Part shown: positions 23,916 through 31,826 of the stretch, in pieces
Numbering within the stretch: the stretch's first letter is position 1
Layout: the number at the start of each line of letters is the position of its first letter
From: DASUPK01 sp963747425
Lineage (GTDB): Bacteria; Actinomycetota; Thermoleophilia; Solirubrobacterales; 70-9
Direction: 5' to 3'
Assembly: GCA_963747425.1 (NCBI GenBank)
Contig: CAVVFJ010000011.1
Coordinates: forward strand, 100,065-164,064
DNA length: 64,000 bases
Translations under genes and position numbers: made by a program
The notes under the pieces: model-generated
The model's input: the letters and a program-made list of their open reading frames with translations, nothing else
Database searches by the model: none
Told to the model about the DNA's origin: nothing

Positions 23916-25691
23916 ATGGAGGAGAACGGGACGGCCACCCGGACTCTGCGCCGGATGGCGGCGTCGGATCCCGAGCTTGCCGCCCGCCTCATCGTGCAGT
24001 CGCTGCCCGCCGCGGCGGCGGCGCTGCCCGCCGGCCTCAGCTACCGCCTCGAGCTCGAGGGCCTGGGCGCCTGGACCGTCAATTCGCTCGGCGACCGCGC
24101 CGAGGTCACGGAGAGCGCCGTGGGCGCCGACCTCAATGGCGAGGCCTTTGCGATCTCGACCGATGCCGAGACCCTCGCGCTGCTCGCCTCCGGCCGCAGC
24201 CCGGTCGGCGCGATGGCGCGCGGGCGCATCAAGCTTCGCGGCAGGCGACGGAAGGCGCTGGCGCTGCGCCGGCTCTCGGTGGACGCGGGCCCCCGCGACC
24301 TCGCGCGCCTTGGGCTGCCGGTCGACCCGGATCTGGTCTTCCGCTCGCTGGCCTATGCGATCGAGCCGGAGTGGACCCGGGGCCACAGCTTCACCGTCGC
24401 CTACGAGCTGGTCGGTGACGGGGGCGGCGCCTGGCGGGTGGAGGTGGCTGACGGCGACGTCCGCGTCCGCCGTGGCGTCGGCGATGACCCCGACGCGATC
24501 GTCCGGATTCGATACAGCGACTGGCTCCGGATGCTCTCCGGCGAGCTGACGCCCTCCGACGCGATGAGGCTCGGGTACACGGAGGTGGACGGAAGCATCT
24601 TCCCCGTCACCCGCATGGGCCGCTGGATCGATCGCGCCGAGGGGATCGATGCCCCAGAGCTCGCCCGCGAGGTCCGGCAGCGGCGCCTGCAGGCCGAGAA
24701 CGCCGGCAGCTGGGGCAGCAAGGTGGCCACCAACGGCGCGTCCGCGGACGCCGGCGATCCGGCCGAGTCGAAGCGCCCCCGCGGCGGCCTGATGAGCTAC
24801 GAGCAGCTCTACGCGCTCTGGGAGCGGCAGAACTGGCGTGCGCACGAGCTCGACTTCTCGGTCGACCGGGAGCACTGGCTGGTCAGCCCGGCGGAGTCCC
24901 AGCAGCACACCGCCTTCAGCATCGGCAGCTTCTACGTCGGCGAGGAGCGGGTGACCGCCGACCTGGCGCCCTTCCTGCTGGCGGCGCCCAGCGGCGAGGT
25001 CGAGGCCTTCCTCGCCACCCAGCTCGTCGACGAGATGCGCCATGCGGTCTTCTTCGACCGCTGGGCGAGCGAGGTGATGGGGCTCGAATCGGGCAGCTTC
25101 CGGGCGCGCCTGCGGGAGATCGAGGACCGCATGCTCGGCCCGTGGCACTTCCTGTTCGACGACTCGCTGCGGGACATCGCCGACCGGATCAAGCAGAGGC
25201 CCGACGATCTCGAGCTGTTCGTCGAGGGCATCGTCACCTACCACATGGTCACCGAGGGGGTCCTGGCGATGCCGGGCCAGCGGATCATGATCGAGTACAC
25301 CCAGGACCACGACCTGTACCCGGGCTTCAACGAGGGCTTCCGCCTGGTCGAGCAGGACGAGCACCGCCACATTGCCTTCGGCGTTCGCTTCCTCAAGGAC
25401 GTCTGCGTCGAGCGGCCCGAGATGAAGGGGGTCGTCCTGCGGCGCCTCGAGGAGCTGCTGCCGAAGGCCGCCGAGGTCTTCTGCCCGCCGGAGGCCGATG
25501 ACCCGTCGGACTTCTTCTCCTACGGCCACCACTCCTCCCAGATCTACGGCTTCGCCTACCAGGCGCTGAAGCGCCGCATGGCCGCGATCGGGATCGAGAT
25601 CTCGCCGCCCGAGGAGCTCATGCCGGGCCCGGTCGACTTCGGCGGCCTGGCGGAGCGGCGTGTCCTCGCTGCACAAGACGCCGCCGGTTAG
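23916..25691 (+). CDS. SCP2-SCP2-R2lox-like fusion protein
   Basis: 591 residues. Two SCP2-like units occupy about residues 25-130 and 135-250 (GLSYRLELEGLGAWTV; IEPEWTRGHSFTVAYEL, with DAIVRIRYSDWLRMLSGELT). After a linker, a ferritin-like domain runs about 290-580. Metal ligands fit the R2-like ligand-binding oxidase pattern: Glu343, Glu373-x2-His376, Glu447 and Glu482-x2-His485. Val346 and Tyr442 sit three after and five before their ligands, as do the Val-Tyr pair that cross-links in R2lox. SCP2 folds bind lipid or acyl-CoA. A di-metal oxidase acting on a lipid held by its own SCP2 domains is an attractive inference. Confidence 0.8.
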   Translation: MEENGTATRTLRRMAASDPELAARLIVQSLPAAAAALPAGLSYRLELEGLGAWTVNSLGDRAEVTESAVGADLNGEAFAISTDAETLALLASGRSPVGAMARGRIKLRGRRRKALALRRLSVDAGPRDLARLGLPVDPDLVFRSLAYAIEPEWTRGHSFTVAYELVGDGGGAWRVEVADGDVRVRRGVGDDPDAIVRIRYSDWLRMLSGELTPSDAMRLGYTEVDGSIFPVTRMGRWIDRAEGIDAPELAREVRQRRLQAENAGSWGSKVATNGASADAGDPAESKRPRGGLMSYEQLYALWERQNWRAHELDFSVDREHWLVSPAESQQHTAFSIGSFYVGEERVTADLAPFLLAAPSGEVEAFLATQLVDEMRHAVFFDRWASEVMGLESGSFRARLREIEDRMLGPWHFLFDDSLRDIADRIKQRPDDLELFVEGIVTYHMVTEGVLAMPGQRIMIEYTQDHDLYPGFNEGFRLVEQDEHRHIAFGVRFLKDVCVERPEMKGVVLRRLEELLPKAAEVFCPPEADDPSDFFSYGHHSSQIYGFAYQALKRRMAAIGIEISPPEELMPGPVDFGGLAERRVLAAQDAAG

Positions 25692-25736
25692 CGGCCGCGA
25701 TCCATTTCCGCGACTTGATCCGGCGATGCCGTGATG

Positions 25737-25750
25737 CGAACATACGTTCG
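25737..25750 (+). promoter_or_regulatory. LexA/SOS box at the dinB start
   Basis: CGAACATACGTTCG matches the Gram-positive LexA operator CGAAC-R-N-R-Y-GTTCG closely and is a perfect palindrome. Its last base is the first base of the GTG start, so no Shine-Dalgarno fits between. It implies DNA-damage control of dinB, and probably a leaderless transcript or a start at the operator edge. Confidence 0.8.
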
Positions 25751-26925
25751 TGTCATCGGCCGCGTCGATCCTCCACGCTGACGCCGACGCGTTCTTCGCC
25801 TCGGTGGAGCAGCGGGACGATCCGAGCCTGCGCGGCCGCCCCACGATCGTCGGGGCCGGTGTGGTCATGGCCGCGAGCTATGAGGCGCGCGCTTATGGGA
25901 TCCACGGCGGGATGGGCGGACGACGCGCGCACCAACTCTGCCCACGCGCCGCCGTCGTCCCGCCGCGCTTCTCCGCCTACTCGGAGGCAAGCAGGGCGCT
26001 CTTCGAACTGTTCGAGGAGATCGCGCCGCTCGTCGAGGGCATGTCGCTCGAGGAGGCCTTTCTCGACGTGCGCGGGCTGGAGCGGATCTCGGGGACCCCG
26101 CGCCAGATCGCCGAGCGGCTGCGGCGGCAGGCGCGGGAGCGGATCGGTCTGGCTGTCACGGTCGGCGTCGCAAGGACGAAGGTGCTCGCCAAGATGGCGA
26201 GCCGCGCCGCCAAGCCCGACGGGCTGCTGGTCATCCAGCCGGATCGGGAGGCGGAGTTCCTCAGGCCGCTTCCGGTCGAATTCCTCTGGGGAGTCGGTCT
26301 GGTCACGGCGGACAAGCTCCGCGCCCATGGCATCAAGACGATCGGGGAGCTCGAGCGCCGCGACCAGGAGGAGCTTGCCCTCTTTCTCGGGGGCCATGCC
26401 GCGCGGCATCTTCATGCGATCGCCCATCGCCGCGACCCGCGACCCGTGCGTCACGGCCCACGCCGCCGTTCGATCGGCACGCAGTCCGCGTTCGCGAGTG
26501 GAGGGAGGTCGGAGCCGGAGCTCAGCGCCCTGCTGGTCAGCCTCGTGGACCGGGTCACCCGGCGGGCGAGGAAGGCCAACCGCGCGGGCCGAACGGTGAC
26601 GCTCCGCCTCCGCCTTGGTGACTTCTCCCGAATCACCCGCTCCCGCACACTTCCCCATCCGACGGCGGGCACCGGCGCGATCCTGGCGGCGGCGAGGGCG
26701 CTGCTCGCCGCGGCCAGACCGCTGATAGAGCGACGCGGCATCACCCTCCTGGGGATCACGGTGGCGAACCTGAGCGACGAGGCGCAGCTCGAGCTGCCTC
26801 TGGAGCCGGGATTCGACCCGGCGCTCGACCTCGCGATCGACGAGATTCGCCGCCGCTTCGGGACCCAGGCGATCAGGCGTGGGTCGACTCCACCCTCGAC
26901 GCCGCGGCACGTCTCGCAGGTCTGA
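25750..26925 (+). CDS. dinB: DNA polymerase IV (Y family)
   Basis: 391 residues from GTG 25750. Catalytic blocks: DADAFFASVEQ (first Asp), the SLEEAFLDV carboxylate pair about residue 100, and the finger segment YEARAYGI (about 45). The helix-hairpin-helix region LWGVGLVTADKLRAHGIKTIGEL and little-finger region follow. It copies past damaged bases with low fidelity. The C-terminal beta-clamp motif is only weakly visible (QLELPL). Expression should follow the SOS box at its start. Confidence 0.94.
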   Translation: MSSAASILHADADAFFASVEQRDDPSLRGRPTIVGAGVVMAASYEARAYGIHGGMGGRRAHQLCPRAAVVPPRFSAYSEASRALFELFEEIAPLVEGMSLEEAFLDVRGLERISGTPRQIAERLRRQARERIGLAVTVGVARTKVLAKMASRAAKPDGLLVIQPDREAEFLRPLPVEFLWGVGLVTADKLRAHGIKTIGELERRDQEELALFLGGHAARHLHAIAHRRDPRPVRHGPRRRSIGTQSAFASGGRSEPELSALLVSLVDRVTRRARKANRAGRTVTLRLRLGDFSRITRSRTLPHPTAGTGAILAAARALLAAARPLIERRGITLLGITVANLSDEAQLELPLEPGFDPALDLAIDEIRRRFGTQAIRRGSTPPSTPRHVSQV

Positions 26926-26956
26926 GGCCGTCCCGCCCTCCAATAGGGTCCGGTTC

Positions 26957-28552
26957 GTGAGCAGCGTACGTGAGGTCACCTTCGAGCTCTTCCGGGAGCA
27001 CGGGATGACGACGATCTTCGGCAATCCGGGCTCGACGGAGCTGCCGATGCTCGCCGAGTTCCCCGACGACTTCCGCTACGTCCTCGGGCTGCAGGAGGCC
27101 GTCGCGGTGGGGATGGCCGACGGATTCGCCCAGGCCTCCGGCGGCCCGGCTCACGTCAACCTCCACACGGCGCCGGGAGTGGGCAACGGGATGGGGGCGA
27201 TCTTCAACGCCCAGGCGAACCACTCGCCGCTGGTGGTGACGGCGGGCCAGCAGGTCAGGGCGCACATCACGATGCAGGCCAACCTGACCAACCGCGACGC
27301 GACGCGCGTCGTCCATCCCTTCGTCAAGTGGAGCTTCGAGCCGCCCCGCGCCCAGGACGTCCCGCATGCGCTCGCGCGGGCGATCCACACGGCGTCACTC
27401 GCTCCGCGCGGCCCCGCCTTCGTCTCCCTGCCCATGGACGACTGGAACGCCGAGGCGGATCAGGCCTCCGGCGCCGTCGTCGAGCGGACCTCCGAGCCCC
27501 GGTCCGGGCCGGACCCCGACGCGATCAGGGCGCTCGCGAAGCGGCTGGAGGAGGCGAGCAATCCCGTGCTGGTCGCCGGTCCGGACATCGACGCCAGCGG
27601 CGGCTGGGATGACGCCGTGGCGCTCGCCGAGCGCCAGAAGCTTCCGGTCTTCGCCTCGCCGGCCCCGGGGGGCGGCCGGCTCGGCTTCCCGGAGGGACAT
27701 CCGCTCTTCCAGGGCGTCCTGCCGCCCGCGATCGGCCCCGTCGCCGAGACGCTCAAGGGCCGCGACCTGATCGTCGTCGTCGGCTCCTCGGTCTTCCCGT
27801 ACTACCCCTACATCCCCGGGCCCCTGCTCCCCGAGGGCGCCTCGCTGGTCGCGATCACCAGCGATCCGGATGAGGCAGCCCGCGCCCCGATGGGCGACGT
27901 GATCCTCGCCGACGTCGGGCTGGCGCTGCGGGCGCTGCTGGCGGAGGTCGGCGAGGCGAACCGCGCCGAGCCGACGCCGCTGCCCGAGCCGAGCGCCGGG
28001 GACGAGACCGACCCCCTCACGCCGACGATGGTGCACAACACCCTCGCCCAGGTCTTCCCCGACGACGGGATCGTCGTCCTCGAGTCGCCGTCGAGCACGC
28101 TTGCCCTGCGCAACCAGCTCCGCATCTCCAAGCCCGGCAGCTACTACTTCGGTGCCGGCGGAGGACTCGGCTTCGGCCTGGCGGCCGCCATCGGCGTCCA
28201 GCTCGCCCAGCCCGACCGACCGGTCGTCTGCGTGCTGGGCGAGGGCTCGGCCCAGTACGCGATCACCGGCTTCTGGACCGCGGCGGCCTACGACCTCCCG
28301 GTCACCTTCCTGGTCCTCCGCAACGAGGAGTACTCGATCCTCAAGTGGTTCGCGGACGTGGAGGAGGTGAAGGGAGCTCCCGGCCTCGACCTCCCGGCGC
28401 TCGAGGTCGCGAGGGTCGCCGAGTCGTACGGTGTCGGCTCGAAGACCGTCTCCGGCCGCGACGAGCTGCACGCCGCGCTCGAGGACGCGATCGGAGAGAG
28501 CAAGCCGCGGCTGGTCGAGGTCCCGGTCACACCGGGCATGGCGCTGTTCTGA
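26957..28552 (+). CDS. mdlC: Benzoylformate-decarboxylase-like ThDP enzyme
   Basis: 531 residues from GTG 26957. The ThDP fold is complete: the catalytic Glu in YVLGLQEAVAVGMADGFA, NLHTAPGVGNGMGAIFNAQ with the active-site His, LVVTAGQQ, a central Rossmann-like domain, and the ThDP-binding GEGSAQYAITGF...LRNEEY block near residue 440. The first is the GDG motif with Glu in the middle. The FGNPGSTELP N-terminus is typical of benzoylformate decarboxylases (phenylglyoxylate to benzaldehyde). No mandelate-pathway neighbours are present, so the substrate stays open among 2-keto acids. Confidence 0.82.
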   Translation: MSSVREVTFELFREHGMTTIFGNPGSTELPMLAEFPDDFRYVLGLQEAVAVGMADGFAQASGGPAHVNLHTAPGVGNGMGAIFNAQANHSPLVVTAGQQVRAHITMQANLTNRDATRVVHPFVKWSFEPPRAQDVPHALARAIHTASLAPRGPAFVSLPMDDWNAEADQASGAVVERTSEPRSGPDPDAIRALAKRLEEASNPVLVAGPDIDASGGWDDAVALAERQKLPVFASPAPGGGRLGFPEGHPLFQGVLPPAIGPVAETLKGRDLIVVVGSSVFPYYPYIPGPLLPEGASLVAITSDPDEAARAPMGDVILADVGLALRALLAEVGEANRAEPTPLPEPSAGDETDPLTPTMVHNTLAQVFPDDGIVVLESPSSTLALRNQLRISKPGSYYFGAGGGLGFGLAAAIGVQLAQPDRPVVCVLGEGSAQYAITGFWTAAAYDLPVTFLVLRNEEYSILKWFADVEEVKGAPGLDLPALEVARVAESYGVGSKTVSGRDELHAALEDAIGESKPRLVEVPVTPGMALF

Positions 28553-28554
28553 CG

Positions 28555-28920
28555 ATGTCCGCGCCGGGCGGAGCGAGCGGGCGGTTCCGCTTGATGAACC
28601 ACACCGTCAACCCGGTCCTCCGGGCGGTGCTGCGCTCGCCCGCTCACAAGCTGGCGAGCGGGCGCGTTGCGCTGATCACCTACACCGGCCGAAGGAGCGG
28701 GCGCGAGTACACGATCCCGGCCTTCTACCGAGACAAGGGCGACGAGATCACGATCGCGGTGGGCTGGCCCGACCGCAAGGTCTGGTGGCGGAACCTGACC
28801 GGCGAGGGTGGGGACGTCCGCCTCGTGGTCAGGGGCCAGGATGTGGCCGGGCACGCGGTCGCCACTCGGGACGCCGGCCGGGACGCGCTCGTCCGGGTCC
28901 GGGTGGAATCCCGCTCCTGA
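28555..28920 (+). CDS. F420-type nitroreductase/Ddn-family protein
   Basis: 121 residues beginning 2 bases after the decarboxylase stop. The Ddn/AclJ pattern is present: ASGRVALITYTGRRSGREYTIPA, WPDRKVWWRNLTGEGG and VRLVVRGQDVAGHA. Such proteins use deazaflavin F420 and split beta-barrels. It is slightly shorter than most members (about 140-150). Operon coupling to the decarboxylase suggests a joint role on the same substrates, but this is inference. Confidence 0.75.
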   Translation: MSAPGGASGRFRLMNHTVNPVLRAVLRSPAHKLASGRVALITYTGRRSGREYTIPAFYRDKGDEITIAVGWPDRKVWWRNLTGEGGDVRLVVRGQDVAGHAVATRDAGRDALVRVRVESRS

Positions 28921-28943
28921 CCCCGCTCGCTTAGTCTCACCCC

Positions 28944-31826
28944 GTGGATCTGCTCGCGCCCAACGTGGACCGGATCGCGCCGGAGGGGAGTGAGGCCGCC
29001 AACGACCGGGTGCCGGACGAGCTCGCCTCGGGGACGCCGGAGCCGCTGCGAAGCGAGCTGATCGAGCTGCTCGGGCCCGACCGCGTCCTCACCCGCGTGA
29101 TCGACCTGGTCCGCTACGCCTCCGACGCGAGCCCCTATCGGCTGCTGCCGAAGGCGGTCGTGATGGCTCGGGATGCGAATGACGTCGCAAAGCTCTTCGC
29201 CTACTCGCGTGCCTCGAAGATCCCGCTCACCTTCCGTGCGGGAGGAACGAGCCTCAACGGCCAGTCGCAGAGCGACGGGATCCTGGTCGACGTCCGCCGG
29301 CATTGGACCGGGGTGGAGGTGCTGGACGACGGCGCCCGTGCCAGGGTCAAGCCCGGGACGGTCCTCGGACATGCCAACAGAGTGCTCTGGCCGCACGGGC
29401 GCAAGCTCGGGCCCGACCCCGCCAGCACCGACATCGCCTGCATCGGAGGCGTTCTCGCCAACAACTCCGGCGGGATGCGCTGCGGCATCGTCGCCGACTC
29501 CTACAGCACCGTCCGCTCGCTGACCTTCGTGCTGCCGTCGGGGACGGTGATCGACACGGCCGCCCCCAACGCCGGCGAGCGCTTCGCCCAGGCCGAGCCC
29601 GAGCTCGCCGAGGGACTTGCCGAGATCCGGGACGAGATCCGTGCGGACACGGAGCTCAGCGAGCGGATCCGCAAGAAGTTCGAGATCAAGAACACCACCG
29701 GCTACCGGCTCTCCGCCTTCCTCGACGCCGACGAGCCGGTCGAGATCTTCCGGCGGCTTCTGATCGGCTCCGAGGGAACGCTCGGTTTCATCGCCGAGGC
29801 CGTCCTCGAGACCGTCGTCAAGCCATCTCGTACGACTGTCTCCTGGCTGCACTTCGACGGCATCGAGTCGGCGACCGAGCCGGTGCCGGCGCTGGTGGAG
29901 GCGGGCGCGACCGCGGTCGAGCTGATGGTCGCCCCGGCGCTCATGGTGGCCGCCCAGAACATCGCCGGCGCCCCGCAGGACTGGCTGGAGCTGCCGCCGA
30001 CCTCGGCGGCGCTGCTGGTGGAGTTCGGAGCGGAGTCGGACGGCGAGCTCGACCGGCTGGTCGCGGGAGCCGAGGAGATCCTGAAGGAGCACGAGCTCAT
30101 CAAGCCGGCGGACTTCACCCGCGATCCCGAGCGCATCGAGGTCTCCTGGACGGTGCGGGAGGGGCTGCACGGGCTGATCGGCCGCTTCCGCGCCCCCGGG
30201 ACTTCGCTGATCATCGAGGACGTCTGCGTGCCCCCGGAGCGGATCGCCGAGTCGGCCCGCGACATCCAGGCCCTGCTCGGCGAGCATGCCTTCCTGCCCG
30301 GGGTGGCGGGCCACACGTCCGCCGGGAACCTCCACTTCATGCTCACCCCGGACTTCTCGAAGCAGGAGGACACCGACCGCTACGAGGCCTTCATGGAGAA
30401 GCTGGTGGCCCTGATCCTCGACAAGTACGACGGGTCCCTGAAGGCCGAGCACGGCACCGGGGTGAACATGGCGCCGTACGTCGAGCGGGAGTGGGGCCAG
30501 AAGGCGACCGAGCTGATGTGGCGGGTGAAGGGCCTGGCGGACCCCGACGGGGTGCTCGCCCCCGGCGTCCTGCTCAACCGCGACGAGGGCGCCCACCTCC
30601 GCAACCTGAAGACGACCCCGGAGATCGAGGAGGTCGCGACGACCTGCGTCGAGTGCGGCTTCTGCGAGCCGGTCTGCCCGAGCCGTCACCTGACCACCAC
30701 GCCGCGGCAGCGAATCGTGATCCGCCGCGAGATGGCACGACAGCAGGCGGGATCGCCGGTGCAGCGGGCCCTGATCGAGCAGTACTCCTACGACGGCATC
30801 CAGACCTGCGCCGCCGACGGCACCTGCCAGATCGCCTGCCCGCTCGGGATCGACACCGGCAAGCTGATCAAGGGCTTCCGCGCCGAGGAACACCCCGACA
30901 AGGCGCAGCGGCAGGCCGTCCGGGTCGCGGAGCGGTGGGCGTCGGTGGAGAAGACGGCGCGCGCGGGCCTTCGCGCCGGCGCGGTCGCGGGCCCGCTGAT
31001 GCGCGGCGCCGCCAATGCGGCACGCTCGGTTTTCAGCGACGAGCTCGTCCCCTCCTGGCCCCGCAACATGCCGCCGCCCGCTCCGGCGAAGCTGCCCCTG
31101 ACCGCACGCGAGGGCGCGGCCGCCGTCTACATGCCGGCCTGCGTCAACCGGATCTTCGGACCGCCACGCGGCGATGGCGCAGGGCTGCCGCTGCCCGAGG
31201 CGATGGTGACCCTGTCGGCGCGGGCGGGCCTACCCGTCTGGATCCCGGACGACGTCGGTGGACGCTGCTGCTCGGTCCCCTGGGCGTCCAAGGGCTATAC
31301 GGAGGGCGCGAAGCTGATGGCGGACCGCACGGTGGAGGCTCTCTGGCGCTGGAGCGGGGAGGGGGAGCTGCCAGTCGTGATCGACGCCAGCTCCTGCGCC
31401 CATGGCCTCGCCGAGGAGGCGCGTGAGCGCCACGACGAGCTGGAGGTTCTCGACTCGGTCGCGTGGGCGGGCCGTCTGCTCCCCAACCTCGAGATCCGTG
31501 AGAAGCTCGGCTCGGTTGCGGTCCACCCGACCTGCTCGACCCGCCACATGGGGCTGGAGCGCGAGCTGCGGGAGATCGCCGGCGCGATGGCGGATGAGGT
31601 GGTCCAGCCGATCCGCGCGACCTGTTGCGGGATGGCCGGCGACCGCGGGATGCTCCACCCGGAGCTGACGAAGTCGGCGACGGCGGAGGAGGCCGCGGAG
31701 CTCGCCGGCTCGAAGCACGACGCCTATCTGTGCAGCAACCGCACCTGCGAGATCGGCCTGCAGGAGGCGACCGGTGCCGCGTACGAGTCCTTCCTGATCC
31801 CGCTCGAGCGGGTCAGCCGTCCCTGA
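28944..31826 (+). CDS. FAD- and Fe-S-containing D-lactate-dehydrogenase-like protein
   Basis: 960 residues from GTG 28944. Domain order: PCMH FAD-binding (LTFRAGGTSLNGQSQSDG; about 65-250), FAD-oxidase C-terminal domain (about 280-555; GVAGHTSAGNLHF, KAEHGTGVNMAP), two 4Fe-4S motifs (CVECGFCEPVCPS and CAADGTCQIACPLG), then CCG domains with GGRCCSVPW and RATCCGMAGDRG. This is the Dld3/GlcDF-like fusion that oxidises D-2-hydroxy acids and passes electrons to quinone. The substrate, D-lactate or D-2-hydroxyglutarate, cannot be told apart here. Confidence 0.9.
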   Translation: MDLLAPNVDRIAPEGSEAANDRVPDELASGTPEPLRSELIELLGPDRVLTRVIDLVRYASDASPYRLLPKAVVMARDANDVAKLFAYSRASKIPLTFRAGGTSLNGQSQSDGILVDVRRHWTGVEVLDDGARARVKPGTVLGHANRVLWPHGRKLGPDPASTDIACIGGVLANNSGGMRCGIVADSYSTVRSLTFVLPSGTVIDTAAPNAGERFAQAEPELAEGLAEIRDEIRADTELSERIRKKFEIKNTTGYRLSAFLDADEPVEIFRRLLIGSEGTLGFIAEAVLETVVKPSRTTVSWLHFDGIESATEPVPALVEAGATAVELMVAPALMVAAQNIAGAPQDWLELPPTSAALLVEFGAESDGELDRLVAGAEEILKEHELIKPADFTRDPERIEVSWTVREGLHGLIGRFRAPGTSLIIEDVCVPPERIAESARDIQALLGEHAFLPGVAGHTSAGNLHFMLTPDFSKQEDTDRYEAFMEKLVALILDKYDGSLKAEHGTGVNMAPYVEREWGQKATELMWRVKGLADPDGVLAPGVLLNRDEGAHLRNLKTTPEIEEVATTCVECGFCEPVCPSRHLTTTPRQRIVIRREMARQQAGSPVQRALIEQYSYDGIQTCAADGTCQIACPLGIDTGKLIKGFRAEEHPDKAQRQAVRVAERWASVEKTARAGLRAGAVAGPLMRGAANAARSVFSDELVPSWPRNMPPPAPAKLPLTAREGAAAVYMPACVNRIFGPPRGDGAGLPLPEAMVTLSARAGLPVWIPDDVGGRCCSVPWASKGYTEGAKLMADRTVEALWRWSGEGELPVVIDASSCAHGLAEEARERHDELEVLDSVAWAGRLLPNLEIREKLGSVAVHPTCSTRHMGLERELREIAGAMADEVVQPIRATCCGMAGDRGMLHPELTKSATAEEAAELAGSKHDAYLCSNRTCEIGLQEATGAAYESFLIPLERVSRP

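Noticed and set aside
21080..24418. A very long open frame opposite the fused oxidase gene
   Set aside because: Its sequence is Arg/Asp/Glu/Gln/His-rich with no domain, which is the third-position GC shadow of the minus-strand gene. It also runs across the divergent promoter.
28725..30893. Long minus-strand frame opposite the D-lactate-dehydrogenase-like gene
   Set aside because: Shadow of a GC-rich gene: low complexity, no motifs, while the plus strand has full FAD and Fe-S motifs.
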